Shown here in pieces: positions 1 through 8,866 of a stretch of 60,283 nucleotides of DNA. The stretch is from a virus. Position 1 is the first letter of the stretch. Each line of letters opens with the position of its first letter. The stretch is from positions 1 through 60,283 of IMG/VR virus record IMGVR_UViG_3300043436_002761; one strand, given 5' to 3'. The notes beneath the pieces are model-generated. The model saw only the letters and a list, made by a program, of their open reading frames with translations. It had not been told where the DNA came from and made no database searches. A program made the position numbers and the translations under genes.

Positions 1-37
1 ATCCTAGTGTTACTGAAACATTTGTTGTTTCTGACAT
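1..37 (-). CDS. 5' end of an unidentified gene (runs off the window)
   Basis: An ATG at 35-37 follows an AGGAG six bases upstream, the clearest ribosome site at this end. It encodes MSETTNVSVTLG before the window ends. The site overlaps the stop of the HTH gene upstream, so it is the next gene of the same operon. Too little is visible to assign a function. No terminase gene is seen anywhere in the window, so terminase may lie here or further left; that is inference only. Confidence 0.6.
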   Translation of the reverse strand, partial: MSETTNVSVTLG

Positions 38-46
38 TTTGGTCTC

Positions 47-559
47 CTACCATGTCTCTTCTTGCCAAGTCGGAATGAAACGCCCATCCGATGTCTTCGT
101 ATAAAGCATTATAGCATCTCCCATTCTGGAACGCAAGTCTTGCTCTGTTAGTACGTTTCTAGGGGTAATCCTACCATCTTTTCTAGGTCTACCACCATGA
201 ACTGTTGTCATAATTTCTCTAATTTCAAACACATGGTCTTCAGAATAATAAGCATTAATTTGAAAACCTCTTTCTCCACCAATACTATCACCTATAGGTT
301 CAGGAATCAAGCCATTAGCAATAATTCTTTGAAACTGAACTCTTGATCTATTTAAAAGTCTTGCAGTATTTGCTATCGTGTAAGCCCTTTTTCTATGTTT
401 CTTAAAATCAGAATATAGCATACTTTGTTCCTTATCCTGAGTTACATTAAAAAAGTTTACAATATTGCTACTTTTATTAATATGAAATACTTTTATTAGA
501 TCCCCATTTAAAAAGAATATTTTTTTACAAGGATTTATTTTATCCTGTGGCTGTGACAT
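47..559 (-). CDS. helix-turn-helix DNA-binding protein
   Basis: The 170-residue protein carries a MerR/excisionase-like helix-turn-helix at about residues 59-90 (YTIANTARLLNRSR, then a turn and NGLIPEP), the usual pattern for recognising DNA or a promoter. A basic GGRPRKDGR stretch follows at about residue 122. The N-terminal 50 residues match nothing I recognise. It closes the visible tail operon, nine bases after the structural gene at 569-1003, which is an odd place for a regulator. It could be a late-gene regulator or a small terminase subunit, since TerS proteins also carry N-terminal HTH domains and often sit next to the structural block. The HTH call is fairly safe; the role is open. 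Confidence 0.6.
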   Translation of the reverse strand: MSQPQDKINPCKKIFFLNGDLIKVFHINKSSNIVNFFNVTQDKEQSMLYSDFKKHRKRAYTIANTARLLNRSRVQFQRIIANGLIPEPIGDSIGGERGFQINAYYSEDHVFEIREIMTTVHGGRPRKDGRITPRNVLTEQDLRSRMGDAIMLYTKTSDGRFIPTWQEETW

Positions 560-568
560 TTTATCTGC

Positions 569-1003
569 CTAAGAACTAATTCTTTCACCAATTACCAAGA
601 TGGAAACATCTGCAGAAAAAGCACCACTTGTTGAAGATGAGAAAACATTTACCTGGCAAGAGTTTTGTGTAACTCCACTCAAAACTGCATAAAGATTGGA
701 AACACCAAGTACAGAGGTTACTGAACAAATAACGATTGGAGTGGTTCTAAATATTCCAGAGTAGTCAAATGAGGCTGGAGCATTTGGCTGAACAGACAGG
801 TTAGCATCAATAATTTTTTGTGTTTCTGCATAAAAAGTTAAGCTTGATGTTGGTACGAGAGATGGAGTAGCCGTATCTCTGTACTTAATTTTTGAAATAG
901 TTCTGCCAATTAATGAAGAAACATTGTTTATTTCATTAACTATTCTATATAGATAAGATATGTCAAGTGGTTGACCTCTATCTGGTGTTTCAATTTGTGC
1001 CAT
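569..1003 (-). CDS. putative minor virion protein
   Basis: This 144-residue protein begins at an ATG preceded by AGGAG (spacing about 7). The sequence is Ser/Thr/Val rich, with alternating hydrophobic residues in its second half (TPIVICSVTSVLG, SADVSILVIGE) that suggest a beta-sandwich ending in a hydrophobic strand. No signal peptide or enzymatic motif is visible. It follows the tail-tip genes and precedes the HTH gene in the same operon. Phage genes of this kind often encode small tail-tip or fibre-tip proteins, so a structural role is inferred from position and composition, not from homology. Confidence 0.45.
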   Translation of the reverse strand: MAQIETPDRGQPLDISYLYRIVNEINNVSSLIGRTISKIKYRDTATPSLVPTSSLTFYAETQKIIDANLSVQPNAPASFDYSGIFRTTPIVICSVTSVLGVSNLYAVLSGVTQNSCQVNVFSSSTSGAFSADVSILVIGERISS

Positions 1004-1025
1004 TTTTTTCTCCTACTTAATTATA

Positions 1026-1640
1026 TCAGCTTAGTGACTGAACTCCTGTATCAAAAACTTTAAACAAATCATAGACTCCTTGAGTTGATCCAGATATTCC
1101 AAGATACTCGTCAAGTCTTTCTTGATAACTAGCAGATGCTTCAAAGGTGTATGGCTGAGGTATATCTTTTAAAGCAACTACGCCAAAAACTCTTACAGAA
1201 GCAGACTCGTTTGGAATAACAATGCTAGTAGTATCAGCAGAAACTCTGTCGTGATATTGAAAATTACCCATTGCTGATCCTCCCCACTGAACAAAAACAT
1301 CTGTATCGTGCTGTTTATAGTTTTGAGAATGATTGTGAACAACAACTGATGCAGAATTTACAAGAACGCTTTCGTCTTCCTGTATTACAACTGCATCTGA
1401 AGTTCCATCGTAATTATATATAGTTGGAGTATCCCAAGTTAAAGTAACTTCATCATCAGAAATAATTGCAACAATATCTGACTCTAAAGGTCTATATTGC
1501 CCAATACTTTTAAGAATATAAAGTTGAGACCAAGCTGACCACTGGTTTTTATCTACAGATATTACTCTAAATTGAATTGCATGGTCTCCATTCTTATCTG
1601 GAGGAGGCAATTTTTCTACAGGAATTCTTATTTCTGCCAC
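1026..1640 (-). CDS. putative tail protein with Fn3/Ig-like character
   Basis: A 204-residue protein that opens with a sequence typical of fibronectin-III edges (residues 18-40, HAIQFRVISVDKNQWSAWS, and later DDEVTLTWDTP near residue 62). Fn3-like domains decorate tails of many siphophages and are thought to help surface attachment. The start codon overlaps the stop of the 388-residue gene upstream (1640), so translation is coupled. No catalytic motif is visible. The C-terminal part (residues 150-204) contains a short helical segment. Assigned as structural from context and the Fn3-like signatures. Confidence 0.5.
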   Translation of the reverse strand: MAEIRIPVEKLPPPDKNGDHAIQFRVISVDKNQWSAWSQLYILKSIGQYRPLESDIVAIISDDEVTLTWDTPTIYNYDGTSDAVVIQEDESVLVNSASVVVHNHSQNYKQHDTDVFVQWGGSAMGNFQYHDRVSADTTSIVIPNESASVRVFGVVALKDIPQPYTFEASASYQERLDEYLGISGSTQGVYDLFKVFDTGVQSLS

Positions 1641-2806
1641 TAGGAAACTCCTATGCCAAACCTATACTCTATATAACTTATAGAGTTTTCTTTCTTTAAA
1701 ACTGGATTTTGATCCAATGTTTTGATATATTCAGCAGCTACCAAGGAGTAAAGGGGGTTGTAACTAGAAGTATTTTCAAATCTTATACCGTCATATAAAA
1801 CGTAGTGTTCTCCAGTTTCAATATTTTCATCATCATGAATACATGTATATATTCTTATACCAGTTATTGATGACCATGAGAAATTTTCAGTAGTAGTAAA
1901 TTCGGAAAGATTTTTTGTAACAACTTGATATCTCATTTCTCTATCTTCATCAAGAGCTTTTAAATCTTCATCTGTTAGCACAATATTTACATAAGACTTT
2001 GCTATAGAAGGTCCTAAGTTATTTAAAAATTCTAATCTAATTTTAACATTGCTTGGAGGAAGAGCTTCTACCTCTTCTCTTGCAATGCTTACTACTGAAA
2101 ATGCTAATTTTATTTTATCAGTAGGAAGATTTTTTCCCAAGTTTAAGTTAATGGAATTGTTTTCAATATAATAAGAAGTACTGCTAGAAACGTTTATTAA
2201 AGAAGCTGATCCTGAAGTTCCTGTAACAGTAGAGGTGTCTCCAGAAACCATCATACTTCTATTCAGATATCTTGGCTGCTCTCCTCTATTAATTCTATCT
2301 GAGTATTCAAATATTGAAGAGTTGCTATTTATAAAAACAAAGTCATCCCAGGACTCATTAGAAACATTTATGTCTCCAATATTTACTGGATCAATGGGAA
2401 CTGGTCCAATGTAAAGAATAGTTCCAGAGTCATTAACACTATTAGAGTATGTCCATGGCTCAGTGTTGTTAAAAGTTGAAATAATTCTACTGTCAAAATT
2501 TCCTGCCACAGCATTTTTAGCTGCTGGATATAATCCAATTTCAGTAATTTGATATCTTTGCTCAATAGGAAGCTCTGCTTTAAAAACAATTTTTTCTTGT
2601 CCATCTTCTCTTAAGAGACCTTTTGACAAAATTGGAACTCTTGCAACCTCAAATTCTAAAGACTCTGCAGTTGGAGAGAAAGTAGTCTCTGTATCTGATG
2701 TAGCAATAGCATTTCCACCAACTCCTATCGCAATGTGACTTGCAAATTCTGGAGCCTGGTTTAAAAGATATTTAGCTACAATATTTTTTCCATCTGTTGT
2801 AATCAT
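1640..2806 (-). CDS. putative tail fibre / tail-tip protein
   Basis: The 388-residue product starts with a module seen at the N-termini of many tail fibres: a helical start (MITTDGKNIVAKYLL), a SHIAIGVGG strand and, near residue 90, an ITEIGLY motif. Fibre proteins use this module to dock to the tail tip. The rest is beta-rich with no enzyme motif. It overlaps its neighbours at both ends (2803-2806 and 1640), indicating tight translational coupling with the flanking tail-tip genes. Host-contact function is inferred from family resemblance and position. Confidence 0.55.
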   Translation of the reverse strand: MITTDGKNIVAKYLLNQAPEFASHIAIGVGGNAIATSDTETTFSPTAESLEFEVARVPILSKGLLREDGQEKIVFKAELPIEQRYQITEIGLYPAAKNAVAGNFDSRIISTFNNTEPWTYSNSVNDSGTILYIGPVPIDPVNIGDINVSNESWDDFVFINSNSSIFEYSDRINRGEQPRYLNRSMMVSGDTSTVTGTSGSASLINVSSSTSYYIENNSINLNLGKNLPTDKIKLAFSVVSIAREEVEALPPSNVKIRLEFLNNLGPSIAKSYVNIVLTDEDLKALDEDREMRYQVVTKNLSEFTTTENFSWSSITGIRIYTCIHDDENIETGEHYVLYDGIRFENTSSYNPLYSLVAAEYIKTLDQNPVLKKENSISYIEYRFGIGVS

Positions 2807-3369
2807 GATTCCACCCTATATATTGTACCATTTGTGTCTATTAAAATTTCTACCTGTTGATTTTTTTCTAGATTTATAAGGTCTATAACAAGATCTCCAT
2901 TCCTATCAAAGTAATAGTATCCTTTTTCACGAGAAACAACTAGGTTATTCTCGTCTAAATATTGATACTCTGCATTAAGATCTTGCAAAATTATATAATC
3001 TTCTTGAGGAATTTTATCTTGAATATTTATTGTATAAATTCCTGTCAATGGCTGAAACTTATCCATGATGGTAAGCTGCTTTGTTGCTTCGTACTTTTTT
3101 CTTATTTCAGATAGATTAGAAATAATTGAATATCTTTGATTAATTCCTTCAATAGTGTCGTGTCTTTCAACTCTTGACAATTCTATAGCTGAAAGATTTT
3201 CAAAAAGTACTTGTTGTATATATTCTGCATCATATTGTGGAACTAAGGAAGCTATGTCAGTAATATTTCTAGTTGGAGTTTTTACAGCATTTTGACCAGA
3301 TGTTGAGCTTGTAGTTGTTGGCGAAGGGTTGGCTGACATAGGGGATGCAGAGTTTACAGAAGTTGACAT
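2803..3369 (-). CDS. conserved-context hypothetical tail-region protein
   Basis: A 188-residue protein with a low-complexity Ser/Thr/Pro N-terminus (residues 1-30) followed by a predicted helical segment (residues 45-95, with YIQQVLFENLSAIELSRVE) and a beta-rich C-terminal half ending in repeated short strands. I do not recognise the family. It lies two bases after the large hub-like gene and overlaps the next gene by four bases, so it is made with the tail-tip proteins. A linker or chaperone-like role is possible, but nothing in the sequence proves it. Confidence 0.45.
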   Translation of the reverse strand: MSTSVNSASPMSANPSPTTTSSTSGQNAVKTPTRNITDIASLVPQYDAEYIQQVLFENLSAIELSRVERHDTIEGINQRYSIISNLSEIRKKYEATKQLTIMDKFQPLTGIYTINIQDKIPQEDYIILQDLNAEYQYLDENNLVVSREKGYYYFDRNGDLVIDLINLEKNQQVEILIDTNGTIYRVES

Positions 3370-3371
3370 GT

Positions 3372-6300
3372 TTAAACCTCCATCAACCTTAATTGACTTT
3401 GAACATCCGAAGAAGATCTGTTGTATGTAGCAGATATTACTACAAACTTCTTGTTCTCATCCACTAGCTTAACTCCTTCTGGTAAGTCAAAATCTATCTT
3501 AACGATATCTCCAAGTTGTATATGAGAAGTTCCAAAAGTATCTATTTCAAAAACCTTTCTTGGTTTAATAGTTTTATCTAGAATCCACTTCATAACATCT
3601 TTTGCAGAGTCTTCATTTTGAATATAAACAGAATCTAAAGAAAATGATTTGTTTCCATAAATAGCCCTACTGTTCTTAATGTTATCATAAATTTTTTCTG
3701 ACCTTTCTGGAGAAATTATTAAATTATTTTCTGTAATAACTGGATCAGAGAAGTTCGATAGTTCCTTAAAGTAATCGTCTACAGTAAGGACATTTGATAT
3801 ATTTTGAGTAAAAGTTATTCCTTGAATCATAATTCTATTGGTAGAATTTTCACTCAAGTCTATTGCCTTGTCTGTTGTATTGAATAATAAAAACTCTGCT
3901 CCATATGATCCTGGCAAAAATCCAGAAATTTCATATGATTTTTCAACAGTAAATGGGGGAACTATTTTTGCAATTAATGCTGGATAAGCTTGGTCATACT
4001 TAATATTAAAATATGCACATTCTCTTAAAATTGTGCCAAACTCTTCAAAATAAAAATCTACAGTTGGTCTTGTCTCTGTTCCAATGGAAGACATGTATGT
4101 TCTTTGAATTGCTGCTGGAAGGGAATACTTTCTCAGAGATTCTGCAGAAAATGCTCCTTCAATTTTTTCAAGCAAAGGGGTGTCGTTTTCTTTTATATTC
4201 TTTAGGGCATAAATATTTTCAAACATACATCTGCTTGAACCTCTAGTAAATAGTCCAGTTTTTAATCCATCAACTGGCATTTGTAATGGAGTTTCGTCAC
4301 TTACTATTCCAATTAATACATTGTTTAAGTATATGGAAAAATCTATTCTTGATATTCTTGATCCATTTCTAGAAATTTGTACATCCAAAGATAGATCGTA
4401 CACTGGAATTTCTTGAGAAGTTGCCCTGTCAGATCCTATAAACTTTCCTTCATCTACAAGAATTCTTGCAAGAGACCCCCAAAGCTTTTTAGGAACTGCA
4501 ATATTTGTTTTTCCAGTTTTCTGTCTAAGGTATGGTCTATTTTCAACTTTATAAAAAATTATGTTTTCAATAACTGGTTCATATGATACTGAGCCAGAAG
4601 ATACTGAGCCAGAAGATACTGAGCCAGAAGATACTGAGCCACTATTAGTAAACTCTTTTAAAACATCTGAAGAAAGGGATGCAATTTCAAGGTAGTATCC
4701 AGAGTTTGTTATTGGATCTAGCATGTATCCAATTCCTCCAGCTCCACCAGAAAGCTCTTTTACATTTAATCCTCCTGTGGAACTATTTTGATCAATATCA
4801 AATAGTTTTATAGAATTTAAAGCAGACTGAGTATCGTCATCTTTTTGTTTTCCAATAATTCTCATTCTAGTTCCAACATGAGTATAATCTGTATCTAAAC
4901 TTTTATAAACATAGTTTACTAAATCTGTTTCAGTAGTAGCAGATAGTTCTGTTCTGTTAAATACTGGGTTTGCTAAAGATGGTACTGGATATGGTCCTGA
5001 AAAAACTAAAGCTGAGGACTGAATTCCAGCAGTGTCTTGCTGACTATAGCTAGAAAATCCTTCTGTTCTTGTTGATTGTTTCATAAAGTTTGCAATTTTT
5101 CCATGAACTAGGGATTGGCTTTTAGAAATTGGATCATCTCCAAGTGGCATGGCGTAGTTGTACCTTGGTGGCTCATCAGAAATTTGAGTCATATTAAATC
5201 CTGACATGTATCCAAAAACATTTTGTGTACTAGAATTAGCCCTTATTATCATTCCAGTAATTACATTTTTTCTATAAGGGCTTAAATTTCTATATACCCC
5301 TACCATTTCTGCAGCCCTTACGCTGTATGCTAATGGATCAGTGTATCCCATTGCTTTGGCAATATAGTGCTGCTCACTTCCTCTTCCATAGGATAGTCTA
5401 GGATTTAAAATACCTTGAACAAACTCACTGTCTGTATAAAATTCATAAGGTATTATAGTTGTAATTGGCACTTCAAGTTCCAAGTTGGGAAAAAATTTTG
5501 CAGGAATAGTGCTATAAATATTTCCTGAGTCCATTCTAAAAGACCTTCTATTGTCTGGATCTTCCCAGTAAGGATTTAGTCCTGCAAAGTGATTTACTAT
5601 TCCAGTACCAAACTGACCTCTACCATGAGACCTAACATCTCCGTTTTTATATCTAACATTTTCTTCAAGGTTCTCAAAATTTGATCCAGAAGCATTCTCG
5701 TAGTAAGGTTCTGTATAGATTCTAAGCAGCCCTGTAAGAGTCATTTTTCCATTAAATACCAAGTTTGAAAAATACTTTTGATACTCATTATTACTTGTTA
5801 TCCAAACAAGACCATTTGTAGCAGAAGCAGACGGGGCATCAACGTGATACTGTTGAGCATCATATCTTATAATTTCTCCATTTGCATACAAGTATCCTTG
5901 AAACCTTGGTAGCCAAAACGCACTTTCTCCAACATCAATTGTGTTGTTTACAATTTGATGATTTCTTACATACGGAGCAAAGTCTGGTAAGCTTGTATTT
6001 AAAGTTACAGCTCCAAGTGCATACCCTGTATTAGCGGTTGGCTGATTTATAGTTCTTAATTCTTTTTGATCTCCAAGCTCCCAAAGGATAGAGCTCTTAT
6101 ATCCATAGGTTCTTTCACTTAGGCTAAGACTTGCTTGCTCTAGTCTTGAAACTTCTCTTTGAATATATCTAGTAGTGTAGTTAATTTGACCATCGTTTAA
6201 AATGTTTGTTTCAAATCCTGCAATAGCCTCAATATTTGGAACAAAGTTATCAGTTTTTTGACCATATAAGTTTGTGAGTCTTTCTGATATTGCTAAATTA

Positions 6301-8228
6301 TTATCTCTAATAGAGATGTCTGGCATCAAATATTCTTTTGGCATGATAACAAAGTTATTGTACTCGTCAAAAAACATTGCAGTTTGAGTAGACTGTGCTA
6401 GTCTTTGTAAAATTTCTGAAACTGAAGTGTCTGGTTCAACAAAGAAAAAAGGTATTACAGGATCGTTTACAGAGGTTATATTTTTAAAGACATAGTTACT
6501 AAAACCTATGTTATCAAGAAGAAGTGCTGCTGCCATGGTTAGGGTACAATTTTGTAAAAATATTGGTGCAGCTTTATTTGATTCTAGAATAAAATATGCA
6601 TCTCTTAAGTCTAAAGATATATCTTCCATGCCACTGGTTGCAATAGCTGCATTTTCTGAGTAAAATGTTTTTAGTGGAATAAATTTATCATATCCATTAA
6701 CATTAAGAACTGCTTCATAAAAGTCAAATTTAATTTGTGGCTTAAGATTGTTTGCAATAATGCTCCCAGTTTTATCCTCTTCGTCAAAAACATTTAACTC
6801 TGTAAAAGATCCGTCATGGTTTGACAAGGATACGTTTCCAGTTGAAGCAACAAGACCTCCAACGGGAAGACCATAGTCTGTTGCCATAATGTTTTTAGTA
6901 ATTTCATAATCTAAAACATAATCAGTTATGTTAACCTTTAGTCTTGGAGATATTTCAATTAAATCAAAAGTTTTATTTGGAGCATACATAGTTTCAACAA
7001 CTAGCCTAATTCCCTTAACAAAGGCAAATTCTCTATAGATGTCAGTACCTTCAATGTTAAAGTATTCTGGATTTAATATTTTTTTAACTAGTCCAAGCCT
7101 TTTTGTATCGTCATCTTCTAATAGTGAAAATCCATATTCTACATCATAGTCTGCCCACTCTTCATCTTCCTGGCTCCAAACATAAAGAGTTCCTGCATTA
7201 GTTGATGAGGCTCCAACTATATATGCATCTCCATCTCTTGTATTGTTAGAAAAATTGTACAAACTAGTGTCTGGTAATTGATCAAAAGAATCTAAATAGC
7301 TATATAGGTTAAAGTTTGTTCTAAATCTTTCTGGAATTTTTATTCCATAATATACTTCTACATATCCATCCCAAGGAACAATTCTTGACCCATCTCTTCT
7401 AGTAGACGTTTCATCAAACTGTATTGCGTCAGCCCAGTTATTGTTTTCATCAAGGTATTGTATTTTCCATTTTTTTGGAACAGAAGATTTTGATATATCT
7501 TTCATTGGATCTGCTATTAAAGAATTGTTTCTTCTAATTTCTTCAGGAACTAGAGAGTCTCCATTAACACCAACTGCTGCTGGATCAGCTAGATTAGTTT
7601 GCATCTTTACGACTATTCTATTTGTAGCTACCTTGTTTTTGTAAGTAACAAATGGGGCACAGTCTTTTATTTTGTAAGAAGGATTATCAGTGGTAAAAAA
7701 TGTAGCAACCTGACTAGATATTCCAAACTCTTGACCAGATTCTTTTCTATAAGAGTTCCAGTATTTAAAGTTGTCAAACCTTGAAGAAAAATAATACCTT
7801 GGTCTTCTTCCAGATCTAAAGCTGTCAACAAACTTGGTATTATTAATATTAGACTCTCCAAAATACAACATCTTGTTGATTCCAGATCTAGGTCTAAAAG
7901 GCTTAATGCAATCCTTTAAAGAGTAGTAAGATTCTCTATCACTTTCTTTTGTAATAAAAGTAACTGGCTCATCTGGGTCTTCTGTTTTATATTCAGAAAT
8001 GTAGTTTGAATCCAAGGCATTGGTATAAGAATTTACAACATCTTGTGGATCATATTCTGGATAAATATTTCTATATACTACATCTGATCCATCTGGTCTA
8101 AACCTATAGTTACCATAGTTTTCAAGGTTAGTAAAATCATTTTGATTCCACTCTGCAATAACCAAGGAATCTATGGATACACTATTCTTTGTTTTAAGAT
8201 GGTTAATTAAATCATTATCTGAAAACAT
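3372..8228 (-). CDS. large tail-tip / hub-like minor tail protein
   Basis: 1618 residues. Position two genes after the tape measure, and a C-terminal pattern (FGTSHIQLGDIVKIDFDLP, then strands to the end) that recalls the tail-associated hub proteins of siphophages, support a baseplate hub/minor tail role. Visible parts: beta-rich N-terminal half; a domain at about residues 926-998 with SYGRGSEQHYIA and VYRNLS that recurs in the tape measure C-terminus; a Gly-Ser-Val repeat at about residues 1196-1215 from a 15-bp tandem repeat; and the hub-like C-terminus. A strong GAGGAGG site lies four bases before the ATG. No peptidase motif seen. Confidence 0.65.
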   Translation of the reverse strand: MFSDNDLINHLKTKNSVSIDSLVIAEWNQNDFTNLENYGNYRFRPDGSDVVYRNIYPEYDPQDVVNSYTNALDSNYISEYKTEDPDEPVTFITKESDRESYYSLKDCIKPFRPRSGINKMLYFGESNINNTKFVDSFRSGRRPRYYFSSRFDNFKYWNSYRKESGQEFGISSQVATFFTTDNPSYKIKDCAPFVTYKNKVATNRIVVKMQTNLADPAAVGVNGDSLVPEEIRRNNSLIADPMKDISKSSVPKKWKIQYLDENNNWADAIQFDETSTRRDGSRIVPWDGYVEVYYGIKIPERFRTNFNLYSYLDSFDQLPDTSLYNFSNNTRDGDAYIVGASSTNAGTLYVWSQEDEEWADYDVEYGFSLLEDDDTKRLGLVKKILNPEYFNIEGTDIYREFAFVKGIRLVVETMYAPNKTFDLIEISPRLKVNITDYVLDYEITKNIMATDYGLPVGGLVASTGNVSLSNHDGSFTELNVFDEEDKTGSIIANNLKPQIKFDFYEAVLNVNGYDKFIPLKTFYSENAAIATSGMEDISLDLRDAYFILESNKAAPIFLQNCTLTMAAALLLDNIGFSNYVFKNITSVNDPVIPFFFVEPDTSVSEILQRLAQSTQTAMFFDEYNNFVIMPKEYLMPDISIRDNNLAISERLTNLYGQKTDNFVPNIEAIAGFETNILNDGQINYTTRYIQREVSRLEQASLSLSERTYGYKSSILWELGDQKELRTINQPTANTGYALGAVTLNTSLPDFAPYVRNHQIVNNTIDVGESAFWLPRFQGYLYANGEIIRYDAQQYHVDAPSASATNGLVWITSNNEYQKYFSNLVFNGKMTLTGLLRIYTEPYYENASGSNFENLEENVRYKNGDVRSHGRGQFGTGIVNHFAGLNPYWEDPDNRRSFRMDSGNIYSTIPAKFFPNLELEVPITTIIPYEFYTDSEFVQGILNPRLSYGRGSEQHYIAKAMGYTDPLAYSVRAAEMVGVYRNLSPYRKNVITGMIIRANSSTQNVFGYMSGFNMTQISDEPPRYNYAMPLGDDPISKSQSLVHGKIANFMKQSTRTEGFSSYSQQDTAGIQSSALVFSGPYPVPSLANPVFNRTELSATTETDLVNYVYKSLDTDYTHVGTRMRIIGKQKDDDTQSALNSIKLFDIDQNSSTGGLNVKELSGGAGGIGYMLDPITNSGYYLEIASLSSDVLKEFTNSGSVSSGSVSSGSVSSGSVSYEPVIENIIFYKVENRPYLRQKTGKTNIAVPKKLWGSLARILVDEGKFIGSDRATSQEIPVYDLSLDVQISRNGSRISRIDFSIYLNNVLIGIVSDETPLQMPVDGLKTGLFTRGSSRCMFENIYALKNIKENDTPLLEKIEGAFSAESLRKYSLPAAIQRTYMSSIGTETRPTVDFYFEEFGTILRECAYFNIKYDQAYPALIAKIVPPFTVEKSYEISGFLPGSYGAEFLLFNTTDKAIDLSENSTNRIMIQGITFTQNISNVLTVDDYFKELSNFSDPVITENNLIISPERSEKIYDNIKNSRAIYGNKSFSLDSVYIQNEDSAKDVMKWILDKTIKPRKVFEIDTFGTSHIQLGDIVKIDFDLPEGVKLVDENKKFVVISATYNRSSSDVQSQLRLMEV
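4585..4641. repeat. 15-bp in-frame tandem repeat (3.8 copies)
   Basis: The unit GATACTGAGCCAGAA is repeated 3.8 times without change. On the coding (minus) strand it adds repeated Gly-Ser-Val-Ser-Ser units to the hub-like protein. Identical copies imply recent expansion by slippage; copy number would be expected to vary between relatives. Confidence 0.9.
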
Positions 8229-8866
8229 TATACCTCCTCAATAGAAATAGATATGTCCCATAGATCGTGATTAGACCCACCTCTTTTGACAACGTTGTAA
8301 CTAAAGTCTGAGAAAAATACTTCTAACACTTCTGAATACTTATTTAAACTAGTATATTTTCCAACAGTAAAACTTTGAGGCTTGTCGTAAGATAAAAATG
8401 CATAAAATGATCCTGGATTTGTTTTGTACCATTCTAATAGCTCTGATCCTCCAGCACCGCCATCTGCTGTATATTCTATCAAGGTGTGCTCTGCTGGAAA
8501 TAGTCTTGGATTTTTTGGAGTATCTGGAACCAAAGAGTCTGATGTTTGAATTCCATTTTCATCAAACTCTGGATCTTTGCTGTAAGATCTTGAAGGAAGC
8601 ATGTCATAAGAAAAAGATATCTCCATCTTATCTGCAATATGATAAGAACGCATATGACCATTTACCATTCTTTTTTTACTTTCAATTCTATTAGCATTAA
8701 AAGAAATGTCACTTCTATTATGGTCAGAAAGTATTAAGAAGTCTTGTCCTTCAACTCCAGAAATTTGTGGAACACCATTTAAAATTCCTCCAGAGTTATT
8801 TGAAAAAATAATTGCTTGTGGTCTTTCCCACTTTTTTCTAGAATTTAAATATGCACTACTAACCAT
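8228..8866 (-). CDS. distal tail (Dit-like) protein
   Basis: A 212-residue protein encoded directly after the tape measure, with the start codon overlapping the tape-measure stop. In siphophages that position is held by the distal tail protein, which forms a ring at the tail end and carries the hub. The sequence is beta-rich with a central disordered Pro/Asp segment (residues 95-125) and a last third typical of Dit/minor tail proteins (FYAFLSYDKPQSFTVGKY, then DLWDISISIEEV at the end). Call rests on gene order plus fold-like pattern; sequence identity to known Dit proteins cannot be judged here. Confidence 0.6.
   Translation of the reverse strand: MVSSAYLNSRKKWERPQAIIFSNNSGGILNGVPQISGVEGQDFLILSDHNRSDISFNANRIESKKRMVNGHMRSYHIADKMEISFSYDMLPSRSYSKDPEFDENGIQTSDSLVPDTPKNPRLFPAEHTLIEYTADGGAGGSELLEWYKTNPGSFYAFLSYDKPQSFTVGKYTSLNKYSEVLEVFFSDFSYNVVKRGGSNHDLWDISISIEEV

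Noticed and set aside
2815-2830. Extended -10 (TGGTACAAT) near 2.8 kb
   Set aside because: It is inside coding sequence, close to a gene with a normal ribosome site and coupled start; more likely chance.
4585-4641. CRISPR-like repeat
   Set aside because: Unit is 15 bp, in frame and without spacers.
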